Part shown: piece by piece, positions 10,401 to 16,321 of the stretch | How the letters are laid out: every line of letters starts with the position of its first letter | Position numbering within the stretch: the stretch's first letter is position 1 | NCBI GenBank assembly: GCA_965140775.1 | Contig: OZ223471.1 | Location: forward strand, 1-64,000 | Source: UBA6244 sp965140775 | GTDB lineage: Bacteria; Bacteroidota; Bacteroidia; Bacteroidales; F082 | Length of the DNA stretch: 64,000 nucleotides | Direction: 5' to 3' | Translations under genes and position numbers: made by a program | The notes under the pieces: model-generated | What the model saw: only the letters and a program-made list of their open reading frames with translations | What the model was told of the DNA's origin: nothing | Databases searched by the model: none

Positions 10401-10523
10401 CTGGAATATGGGTTGTATGTAACGCAAAAGGGAACCTTTGTGGATGGCATAGCCACCGTTCAAAGCATGTATGCTCCTGAATTTGCTGCACATTCGGCCG
10501 GAGGAAAGATAGAAGTGAAGTAA
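4491..10523 (+). CDS. Bacterial alpha-2-macroglobulin family protein, thioester motif missing
   Basis: A 2010-residue secreted protein with an N-terminal signal peptide ending near SAFSQ. The first 380 residues or so are helical. The MG2 region is marked by YLFTDRAVYRPGQTVYYKG at about residue 600, and the A2M central domain by ALTTWKLMMLAYTSDLKVG at about residue 1260. A C-terminal alpha/alpha barrel (thioester-domain-like helices with GAWPWFDGMREDRYTT) is followed by a receptor-like end. Family members trap proteases in the periplasm or at the surface. Where the thioester CxEQ normally stands, after the WYAIQALP segment at about residue 1450, this protein reads MSEPSGKSTLSVFNRYAANA with no Cys, so covalent trapping looks impossible. 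No penicillin-binding protein 1C gene, the common partner, lies next to it. Confidence 0.92.
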   Translation: MKQLVKILTIFLMISVASSAFSQKPTDYDKTWKEIESLKKQGLPQSAIKLVDKIYQQAGSESNQPQVIKALIYKISLQGDYEEDHQQKAIDLLTTSIKIAATPEKEILHSLLGELIKNYYDQNRWKILQRTAVYGDPSDDMETWDAMQFEHAIYQHYQLSLNNKTQLESIPLDDYTAILTDPDKEQLNLWPTLYDLLANRALEYFSESSGDFGQGVEDQMTSENPYFAKAIAFVNLPIDSVSIGKNHARVLRLFQQLLSIHLNSNNTEAFVDLDLRRLTYVYHQTLFSAVSRQSYEKALQNLIASTYNPKALQQVYYRLAQLYYDYGTGYQRQFDERAQSMLIESEKVCQHALDMYTDSTQRAPFEALLARIQEKSFTLTTTDVLLPGQPAPAKLAYQNVDKLFFKVVKINLDEFIKSNSSERDKLYRYVQQPAAITFSQELPNAEDHQQHATLMSIPSLDLGYYALFISDRADFSNKNTVDYHLLMVSELSYLNKDNDVTGQGEIFVLDRISGKPIAGVDITVYQNQYDNRQRNHQLTQVGQLQTDKQGYVSFSGFKNETYGNYIFDFRKGDDRLISSNYMRFFTSRPSPDPTVRTYLFTDRAVYRPGQTVYYKGIVVSKLNDEVSLVKNQTDLLSLYGANGKKLMEIPVVTDANGAFQGSFQIPQDNLNGRMNLRVKTGNTQILVEEYKRPAFFVELFPAEGQYALNDSILVTGKVENYAGNPVTNAGISYRVVRSSWWPAPYRSYGWIPPYYTPEIPIGFGNLSTDDQGNFRFRFKAIPELLGDTKHNQFYSFAIHVQATDITGEVHDGQSTVRVGSTNALLTINGAHQLEKEHARDFVVSATNLSDMPINMDVSATYYQLQTPDKLLYSLPFGEVDQEVLSENTFRENFPDWAWKGENLPENMARTKVEEQNMTINGKSVLPSGEIKNWPVGEYVLMLEGKDQAGNPVKAEHYFSIFSEKDKKLPLLTPFWMNISSTKAEPGETIRLNMGSANKKAQILVEATHGNELIFRQWVFPKGKIYTINLPVLEAYRGGIQINTQLVLNNHVFAENQIVEVPFTNKKLDIVLETHRDFLTPGNKETWKLHVKGSDGQAFVSQLMAGMYDASLDQFQKNSWEMTLYSPSIKANGWSANQFGTENSTSLFAPKTPFLTGVNVAYPTINWFGYLNGYGGMFLRGSRAGTAEKGLALSVVDDDVMADADIKDSSSENLPTPPSPPKEEVNTPLRTNFNETAFFYPDLSTDSDGNVSFSFDTPDALTTWKLMMLAYTSDLKVGISEESFQAKKSLMVMPNVPRFVRQGDVLDFTAKVVNMSESAMKAKVMLEFFDPITGDKLNLSENEGVADISVSIPKGQGTAMSQKIRIPYDLQMLGVRISATDGQHTDGEERVFPVMTNKVLVTETMPMNVKAREEKKFEMLSLINTGRMMRQTSAQNYRFTVEFTSNPAWYAIQALPAMSEPSGKSTLSVFNRYAANALSSFILNSNPQIKQVFDSWKQHSPDAFLSNLQKNQELKNAVLSASPWILDAEDEATQKQQLAMLFDLNQLAREKENTMGLLQEKQLSNGAWPWFDGMREDRYTTQAIVLGMAKLHNKGVLDLTSDAARLAMITKAVAWLDGEVVRDYDDIKRRYAKTLDDNHLSGQITQYLYARSLLLNQFPIPASSKKAVDYFVGQARKYWLKQSNYLQGMLALSLPEFGYRNDAEGILRSLSERAIVSKELGMYWRQDAGWNWYEAPVETQAMLIEAYSKLQKNLSILDQMKVWLLKQKQTSRWSTSTGTAEAVYALLLTGNSLLDQNDQVEITVGGEVLDNKTDDGKAPEVGTGYFSRSWSQTEMSPEQGEITVKNPNNHIAWGAAYWQYFEKMDKVIAQQTSLSVEKQLFLEEATEKGLVLNPIEKGQALKTGDKLVVRLVLKNDRNLEFVHLGDMRATGLEPVSNLSGYNYSGGLGYYQQITDVGSDFFIRYMPKGTYVLEYGLYVTQKGTFVDGIATVQSMYAPEFAAHSAGGKIEVK

Positions 10524-10565
10524 TACCGAAATTGATGGGTTGTTAGCTCTGATCGTGTTGTAACA

Positions 10566-10866
10566 TCACTTGATTTCTATACCATATTATTGAATATCCA
10601 ACAAAAAACCGGAGGGATTAAAAATCTTTTCGTGAGGGTGAGCTCAATTCGGTTGTCTATCTGTCGCCTTAGTTTCCAAAGTAAAGGAGTTACTGAAAAA
10701 TAGTCTCCCTCAACTCTGTTTACAACCATCGCCACATCAATATCGCTGTATTTTCCATATGTAACCCGGGCATATGAGCCAAATAAATAAATGTGTTCCA
10801 ATGGAAAAAGAGCCAACGACAACGACCGGTTGCTTTTACCAAGTTGATAGCCTCTGCTTAATCCAT
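10566..10866 (-). pseudogene. Decayed minimal nucleotidyltransferase (MNT-type) gene
   Basis: The middle of the gene is intact: YLFGSYAR, then YSDIDVAMVV, gives the GSxAR...DxD nucleotidyltransferase signature. The rest is broken. Reading past RIE in the original frame gives an unfamiliar tail. One frame over, the expected family ending appears (HEKIFNPSGFLLDIQ, then YGIEIK, stop), interrupted by a TAA. On the 5' side a second frame reads M-D-stop-AEAINLVK, matching the usual helical start, again with a stop and a frameshift. Intact relatives are the antitoxin-like half of HEPN/MNT toxin-antitoxin pairs. No HEPN partner is seen here. A short open frame from a TTG at 10822 remains, but it is unlikely to make a working protein. 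Confidence 0.75.
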
Positions 10867-10905
10867 GTTTGGAGTTCTTTTAACTCCGTTGGTGTTTGGT
10901 AAACC

Positions 10906-12174
10906 CTACTGTTGCACCAAATTCGGTACACTTCTGTCAGCAGCCACCATCTTATACAATTTGTCGCCTCTTCTAACGAGTTCTTTCACCGGAAGGGAGC
11001 ATAAATTGCCTTTGACCACCTTTTCCACGGGATCCATCTCCAAACGCAATTCACGTACCGCGTCCTCATAAACGCCTGTGGTAGGGCCGATGATTTTTAT
11101 TTCGTCACCTACGCTCAGGTCGTGGGTTTCAATTTTAACTTCGGCTACGCCAATTTTACTGAAATAATTGGTTACCAATCCAATATACATTTTTCGGATA
11201 GTGGCCTGATTGCCATAATCTTCGGTCCATTCGCCCAACTTTTTCCCCATGTAATAGCCATCCCAAAAACCACGGTTGTAAACGGAGGCCAGTTCATCAT
11301 TCCAACGGTCGATGTTTTCCTGTGTGTATTCACCTGCAAACCAGGCATCCACGGCTTCGCGGTACACACGGGCAACGGTTTTTACATATTCAGGCGAACG
11401 ACCCCTGCCTTCCAGCTTCAGTACCCGAACTCCGGCATCCAGAATTTTATCCAAAAAAGCCACGGTTTTCAAATCCTTGGGCGACATAATGTACTCATTA
11501 TCTACCTCAAGTTCCAAATCGCTGTCCTTATCTTTTACAGTGTATTTGCGTCGGCAAGGTTGCAAACAGGCTCCTCTGTTGGCCGAGGAGTTGAGGTTGT
11601 CCAAACTCAGATAGCATTTGCCGCTAACGGCCATGCATAGCGCTCCGTGAGCAAATATTTCTATTTGAACCAACTGTCCCGATGGTCCTTTAATTTGTTG
11701 TTGGTCAATGGCTTGGGTGATGGCTTTCACTTGTTCAATCTGTAATTCGCGGGCGGTGACCATCACATCAGCAAACTGAGCATAGTATTTTATGGCCTCC
11801 AGGTTGGTAATATTGGCTTGTGTGCTCATGTGAATTTCGATGCCCACGCGTGATGCATATTGAATAACCGCCTGATCGGAAGCAATGATGGCCGTGATGC
11901 CATGCTGTTTGGCCATATCCACCAATTGGCGCATTTGATCGAGTTCGTGATCGAAAATTACCGTATTCAGCGTGAGGTAGGTACGAATATGGGCCTCACG
12001 GCAAATACGCGTGATTTCAACCAGGTCGTCAAGGGTGAAGTTTTGAGAAGATTTAGAGCGCATGTTGAGGTTGCCAATACCAAAGTAAACAGAATTGGCA
12101 CCCCCTTGAATGGCAGCATGCAGTGAAGCATAGGAGCCCACCGGAGCCATAATTTCAATGTTGGAAGCAGTCAT
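10906..12174 (-). CDS. U32 family protein, likely tRNA uridine hydroxylation factor (TrhP-like)
   Basis: A 422-residue protein with a TIM-barrel-like N-terminal domain (IEIMAPVGSYASLHAAIQGG) and the U32 signature EIFAHGALCMAVSGKCYLS. Four conserved cysteines are visible at residues 180, 187, 203 and 207, likely iron-sulfur ligands. Although classed as peptidase U32, relatives such as TrhP (YegQ) and RlhA act in hydroxylation of tRNA and 23S rRNA. The length and single U32 domain fit TrhP better than the longer RlhA, and this assignment is by family resemblance only. The C-terminal 80 residues resemble the small beta domain found after the barrel in TrhP. A promoter box lies upstream at 12195-12202. 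Confidence 0.85.
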   Translation of the reverse strand: MTASNIEIMAPVGSYASLHAAIQGGANSVYFGIGNLNMRSKSSQNFTLDDLVEITRICREAHIRTYLTLNTVIFDHELDQMRQLVDMAKQHGITAIIASDQAVIQYASRVGIEIHMSTQANITNLEAIKYYAQFADVMVTARELQIEQVKAITQAIDQQQIKGPSGQLVQIEIFAHGALCMAVSGKCYLSLDNLNSSANRGACLQPCRRKYTVKDKDSDLELEVDNEYIMSPKDLKTVAFLDKILDAGVRVLKLEGRGRSPEYVKTVARVYREAVDAWFAGEYTQENIDRWNDELASVYNRGFWDGYYMGKKLGEWTEDYGNQATIRKMYIGLVTNYFSKIGVAEVKIETHDLSVGDEIKIIGPTTGVYEDAVRELRLEMDPVEKVVKGNLCSLPVKELVRRGDKLYKMVAADRSVPNLVQQ

Positions 12175-12194
12175 AAGTAGTTGTTTTCAGCGGG

Positions 12195-12202
12195 CAAAAG
12201 TA
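12195..12202 (-). promoter_or_regulatory. -7 promoter box for the U32 gene
   Basis: Reads TACTTTTG on the minus strand, an exact TAnnTTTG match, 20 bases upstream of the ATG at 12174. Confidence 0.55.
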
Positions 12203-12340
12203 ATGATTTTGGTCGGGAAGCAGTGAGTCCTTTTTTGCCGCAGATTTCTTTAACGGTTGCCAGAAGTTTATATCAAGTTTAAATAGCCATTAAGATATCG
12301 TTACTTTTCAATTTTCGCCAAACCAGCCCGATGTTTTCAA

Positions 12341-12348
12341 TATTTTTG
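12341..12348 (+). promoter_or_regulatory. -7 promoter box for the alkaline phosphatase gene
   Basis: TATTTTTG, an exact consensus match, 20 bases before the ATG at 12369. Confidence 0.5.
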
Positions 12349-12368
12349 CAAAATAAAACATATAAAAG

Positions 12369-13808
12369 ATGAAAAGATTTGGTTCGGTTATCTTGATTTG
12401 GTCGATTTCGTTGTTCTTTTTTGCTTCATGCCAAACAAAACATGAAGAACCCCATGTAAAATATGCCTTTTTGTTCATTGGTGATGGCATGGGACAGGCA
12501 CAGGTGAATACGGCACAGGCTTATGCTGCTGCACTGGATGGCAACAAAGGGTTCAAGCCATTGACCTTTACGCAATTTCCGGTGCTTGGTTGGGCAGCAA
12601 CCTATGCCAACAACCGCTTTATCACTTGTTCGGCTGCCGCCGGAACAGCTTTGGCCACCGGAAACAAAACCAACATCGGGGTGATTTCCATGAATCCGGA
12701 AGGTACCAAACCCTATCAAACCATTGCCGAAAAGGCCAAATTACATGGATTAAAGACGGGGATCATCACCAGCGTTTCCATCGATCATGCCACACCGGCC
12801 GTATTTTATGCCCATCAACCCAGTCGCGACAATTATTTTGAAATAGGCATGGAACTGGCTGCCAGCAACATGGATTTTTTTGGTGGTGGCGGTTTTAAAA
12901 AACCCATGAAAGTGGTGGATGGAGATACCATTAAAATTATTGAAAAGGCCCTGAAAAATGGTTTTAAAGTAATAAATAACAAAGAAGATTTTGATGCACT
13001 CAAACCCGGCTCAGGAAAGGTACTGGCCATTGCTCCACGCCTGTCCGCCGGAGCCGCTTTGCCATACATGATTGATGGAAACGATGGAAATCCTTCTTTG
13101 GCCGATTATACCCAAAAAGCCATCGACATGCTTGCCGACAGCAAAGGGTTTTTTATGATGGTGGAAGGAGGCAAAATTGATTGGGCGGGTCACGGAAACG
13201 ATGCCGCCACCAATGTGCTCGAAACTCTTGCTTTCGACGAAGCTGTTGCCGTTGCCAAAGCCTTTTACGATCAACACCCCGACGAAACCATCATTGTGGT
13301 AACTGCCGACCATGAAACGGGAGGTTTGGCGCTGGGTAATGCCGCCATGAAATACGAATCAAACATCAAAGCCTTAGCAAATCAGCACCTTTCGTCGGAT
13401 GGTTTTGCAGAGAAAGTAACTTGGTTAAAACATCACTTATCAGGAAGTAAAACCACGGATTTCAATACCTTGATGACCATGGTGGCTGAGGATTTCGGAT
13501 TGGGCGATTCCACCAAAATTCCCCTCACTGAAAAAGAAGTCGACCAAATAAGGGAAGTTTTCATGAGTACCATGTATGCCAACAATGATCAGAAAATGGA
13601 TGTGACATATAGCGATTACGACGCCATTACAGGTCATCTGATAAAATTGATGAGCGACAAGACCGGATTGGGCTGGACAACCTATTCACACACAGGCATC
13701 AATGTTCCGGTTTATGCCGTGGGAGCCGGGAGTGAGTTGTTTGATGGCATGATCGACAACACCGACATTCCGAAGAATCTGGAAAAATTATTGGGTCTTC
13801 GTCCTTGA
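12369..13808 (+). CDS. Alkaline phosphatase, lipoprotein
   Basis: Hydrolyses phosphomonoesters outside the inner membrane. The 479-residue chain starts with a lipoprotein signal ending FFFASC, with the lipid-attachment Cys at residue 21. PhoA-type metal and catalytic residues are in order: FIGDGMG (Asp39), the nucleophile Ser88 in ITCSAAAGTALATG, EGGKIDWAGHGND, TADHETGG and SHTGINVPVY near the end. In the E. coli enzyme the residue before the catalytic Ser is Asp; here it is Cys87. I believe this variant also occurs in other Bacteroidota enzymes, but that needs a family alignment. No pho box was identified. The next gene converges 11 bases away. Confidence 0.95.
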   Translation: MKRFGSVILIWSISLFFFASCQTKHEEPHVKYAFLFIGDGMGQAQVNTAQAYAAALDGNKGFKPLTFTQFPVLGWAATYANNRFITCSAAAGTALATGNKTNIGVISMNPEGTKPYQTIAEKAKLHGLKTGIITSVSIDHATPAVFYAHQPSRDNYFEIGMELAASNMDFFGGGGFKKPMKVVDGDTIKIIEKALKNGFKVINNKEDFDALKPGSGKVLAIAPRLSAGAALPYMIDGNDGNPSLADYTQKAIDMLADSKGFFMMVEGGKIDWAGHGNDAATNVLETLAFDEAVAVAKAFYDQHPDETIIVVTADHETGGLALGNAAMKYESNIKALANQHLSSDGFAEKVTWLKHHLSGSKTTDFNTLMTMVAEDFGLGDSTKIPLTEKEVDQIREVFMSTMYANNDQKMDVTYSDYDAITGHLIKLMSDKTGLGWTTYSHTGINVPVYAVGAGSELFDGMIDNTDIPKNLEKLLGLRP

Positions 13809-13819
13809 ACGGAAATCAG

Positions 13820-14326
13820 CTAATCACGTTGATTTTTAAGTGCTTTTGGGGTAATTACCAACTCGCAACTTATTTTCGATTGAAGTATTTGATCCCAACT
13901 ATTGGTACTAAAACACAATTTTACCACTCCTGATGTAGGCAGATTGTCGAGGGGGTGGGTTAAAAATTTGTTGGCCAGATTGGTAAGTGTGGGATTGTGA
14001 CCTACCATCATCACGGTATGGAAACGGTCGGGCATATCGAAAAATTCGTTGAGTAAATCGCGGGTGGAGGCCAGATAATAGGCGGAAGAGGTTTTAATGG
14101 TTTCTTTGGGATATCCGAGTCCTTTGGCCAGATATTGTGCTGTTTCCAGGGCACGTGTGGCCGAACTGCTGATGATTAAGTCGGGTTGGATATGTAATTC
14201 CTGTAGCTTGTTTACCACCAATCGGGTACGTTTTTTTCCTATTTCCAGCAAAGGACGGTCGTGGTCGGTGAGCATCGGATTGTCCCAGGAAGATTTGGCG
14301 TGGCGGACAATAATCAGGGTTTTCAT
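13820..14326 (-). CDS. SixA-like histidine phosphatase
   Basis: A 168-residue member of the histidine phosphatase (phosphoglycerate mutase-like) superfamily. The N-terminal LIIVRHAKSSW carries the RHG-type phospho-acceptor His9 with Arg8, and MMVGHNPTLTNLA carries the second catalytic His. The short length and the RHAKS form fit the SixA branch. E. coli SixA removes phosphate from histidine phosphotransfer proteins, and whether this one does the same is unknown. It is cytoplasmic, with no signal peptide. It converges with the phosphatase gene (11-base gap) and lies downstream of the proline dehydrogenase gene, separated from it by a terminator. Confidence 0.85.
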   Translation of the reverse strand: MKTLIIVRHAKSSWDNPMLTDHDRPLLEIGKKRTRLVVNKLQELHIQPDLIISSSATRALETAQYLAKGLGYPKETIKTSSAYYLASTRDLLNEFFDMPDRFHTVMMVGHNPTLTNLANKFLTHPLDNLPTSGVVKLCFSTNSWDQILQSKISCELVITPKALKNQRD

Positions 14327-14458
14327 AGGGCATCTGTTTGGTTTTGAGTTGTAAAATTAAGTTTTTGATTCATGGGGATATTTTTATGGATTAAAATTAA
14401 TGGAATGTTAACCTATAAGCAAACCACAGGAACATGTTTTTGCTTTTAAAAACGAAAA

Positions 14459-14489
14459 AAGCTTCTGAAACGAAAAGTTACAGAAGCTT
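14459..14489 (-). terminator. Rho-independent terminator after proline dehydrogenase
   Basis: A perfect 9-bp stem (AAGCTTCTG / CAGAAGCTT) with a 13-base loop. On the minus strand the stem is followed by a run of T residues. It is placed 28 bases past the proline dehydrogenase stop. Confidence 0.8.
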
Positions 14490-14516
14490 AAACAAAAACT
14501 CAGATATCTTTGAAAT

Positions 14517-15428
14517 TTATCCCCTCACAAAAATACCTTTGATGATATCTTGTGCCATGCGTGGATTTTCTTTCAACCTGCGTGTACTGTAGGCAAACCA
14601 TTTTTCGCCGAAAGGCACATATACACGCATGCGATAGCCCTTGTCGATGATGGACTGACGGAGTCCGGGAGTAACGCCATAGAGCATCTGAAACTCGCAC
14701 TTTTCAACCGGAATCTTATATTTTTCAATCAACTTGTAAGCCCCTTCTACCAAAGGAGTATCGTGGGTAGCAATGCCCGGATATATGCCCTGCTGAAACA
14801 TATATTCCAGGTCTTCAAGATAATGCTGGTTGATTTCTTCGTATTTCTTGTACGCGATTTTCTCCGGTTCCACGTAAATACCTTTGCACAGCCTGAAATT
14901 TATGGGAAGCTCCTTGGAGTGCATATCGAGCATGTCTTCAATATCCTGACGGGTGCGTTTCAGGTAGGCTTGCAATACCAGTCCCACGTTGGCCGGAAAC
15001 TCAGCCTTTAGTCTTCTGAAAAGTCTGATTTCCATGTCAACACATTGCGAATCTTCCATGTCGATGCGCACAAAATTGTTGTATGAAGCGGCTTTTTTTA
15101 CAATCTCGCGGATGTTACGATAGCAGGCTTCCTCGTCCAAAAGCAATCCAAACATGGTGGGTTTCAAGGAGTAGTTTCCGTTGATGTTGGCTTTTTGTAC
15201 ATTTTCGATAATGCCCAGATATTCCTCTTTGTTGTCTCTGGCTTCCGTCAGTTTGGTAATAAACTCCCCCAACAAATCGATGGTGACCATGGCTCCGGAG
15301 TTGTTCAATTCCTTGGAAATGGCAATGGCACTATCAAGCGTTTTGCCGGCAATATATTTTTTTGAAAAAACCCACACCAACTTTTGCGGCATATAGGGTA
15401 GTATGGAAGCAATTAACTTGTTAAACAT
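14517..15428 (-). CDS. Proline dehydrogenase, monofunctional
   Basis: Oxidises proline to pyrroline-5-carboxylate with FAD, the first step of proline catabolism. The 303-residue protein matches the PutA/PRODH barrel: VRIDMEDSQ, then LQAYLKRTRQDIEDM, then FRLCKGIYVEPEKIAYK, and the substrate-binding YSTRRLKENP near the C-terminus. It is the short single-domain form with no P5C dehydrogenase fused and none next door. A promoter box lies 90 bases upstream and a clear terminator downstream, so it appears to be transcribed alone. Confidence 0.93.
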   Translation of the reverse strand: MFNKLIASILPYMPQKLVWVFSKKYIAGKTLDSAIAISKELNNSGAMVTIDLLGEFITKLTEARDNKEEYLGIIENVQKANINGNYSLKPTMFGLLLDEEACYRNIREIVKKAASYNNFVRIDMEDSQCVDMEIRLFRRLKAEFPANVGLVLQAYLKRTRQDIEDMLDMHSKELPINFRLCKGIYVEPEKIAYKKYEEINQHYLEDLEYMFQQGIYPGIATHDTPLVEGAYKLIEKYKIPVEKCEFQMLYGVTPGLRQSIIDKGYRMRVYVPFGEKWFAYSTRRLKENPRMAQDIIKGIFVRG

Positions 15429-15517
15429 ATACTTATGATTTACAATGTGTTGGATGATATGTTAAGAACCCTTTGAACAATATTGACTTCTTGCAAGCAA
15501 GACTTTAAAATTCGTGG

Positions 15518-15525
15518 CAAAAATA
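15518..15525 (-). promoter_or_regulatory. -7 promoter box for proline dehydrogenase
   Basis: Minus-strand TATTTTTG, an exact consensus match, leaving a leader of about 80 bases before the ATG at 15428. Confidence 0.45.
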
Positions 15526-15589
15526 CGAATATTCGATTTCAAAATATAGGTAAGCCTGGTGAGTGGGAAAAATTAGTTCCTGTCTGTAA

Positions 15590-15800
15590 GACAAGGGACA
15601 AGAGCTAAAAGCCAAGAGCCAAGAAAAAAGATTCATCCAACACGAAACAACCAAAACACAAAAAAGGCTTTGCCCGTAGGGCATCCATATCCATAGAATA
15701 AAATTTGGGATGGTATTTTTCCCGCAGGGAATTAATCATGGGCAAAACGTTGAAGGAGGTGAAAAGGCGAAGGATGACTCAGTGACGAAGAGCCAACCGC
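15590..15800. repeat. Intergenic repeat-word region with a TGCCC-GTA-GGGCA palindrome
   Basis: No gene is visible between 15526 and 15826. The stretch holds short repeated words (GGGACAAG, then GCCAAGAGCC) at about 15595-15625 and a 13-base palindrome TGCCCGTAGGGCA at 15671-15683. The same combination, on the opposite strand, recurs at about 61665-61760. It probably belongs to a dispersed intergenic repeat family. Confidence 0.55.
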
Positions 15801-15826
15801 CATCAGCCAACCCCCAATTCGCTATT

Positions 15827-16276
15827 CTATTTCATCCACTCAAATAGCTGATAATGGTCGCCATTCATGCCCGATTTTTGGTAAACCTTCTGGGCGGTGG
15901 TGTTGGTTTTGTCCACGTACAGCCGTATTCCTGCAAAGGTGTCATCTTCTTCAACCATTTGTTTTACGGCGGAATAAAGCATACTAAAAACCCCCTGTTT
16001 GCGGTATTCGGGCAAAACGTACACCGATTGTACCCACACCACAGTGGTATTGCGCCAATCGCTCCACTCATAGGTCATCAATAAACTGCCCACAATACGC
16101 TCGTTGTCAACGGCCACCAGGTATTTCCCTTTGGAAGAATCGCGAAAAACATGCAAAACCCCTTGGTTTACAGTAAGCTTATCAAGGACGAAGTTTTCCG
16201 TTTCCATGGCCATCTTAACCTGAAAGTCGGCAATTACTTCTGCATCCTCTTCGTATGAAGGTCGAATCCGAACCAT
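15827..16276 (-). CDS. GNAT family N-acetyltransferase
   Basis: About 150 residues from the Met at 16276 (MVRIRPSYEEDAEVIADF). An upstream in-frame Met at 16342 would add an atypical Cys-rich leader that overlaps the neighbouring promoter, so the inner start is preferred. The GNAT fold is visible: VGSLLMTYEWSDWRN (beta strands), WVQSVYVLPEYRKQGVFSML with the acetyl-CoA-binding QxxGxx-type loop, and LYVDKTNTTAQKVYQKSGM, the C-terminal motif. The substrate cannot be told. It is divergent from the PurF-like gene, with 45 bases between starts. Confidence 0.88.
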   Translation of the reverse strand: MVRIRPSYEEDAEVIADFQVKMAMETENFVLDKLTVNQGVLHVFRDSSKGKYLVAVDNERIVGSLLMTYEWSDWRNTTVVWVQSVYVLPEYRKQGVFSMLYSAVKQMVEEDDTFAGIRLYVDKTNTTAQKVYQKSGMNGDHYQLFEWMK

Positions 16277-16284
16277 CTTTTTTC

Positions 16285-16292
16285 TACTTTTG
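16285..16292 (+). promoter_or_regulatory. -7 promoter box for the PurF-like gene
   Basis: TACTTTTG, an exact consensus match, 29 bases before the ATG at 16322. It supports choosing that start over the earlier in-frame Met at 16292. Confidence 0.5.
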
Positions 16293-16321
16293 TGCCCACA
16301 AATATAACCATTCTCATCACA

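Noticed and set aside
10906..12174. U32 gene as a secreted collagenase
   Set aside because: No signal peptide, and the conserved cysteines and length fit the RNA-modification branch of the family better than a protease.
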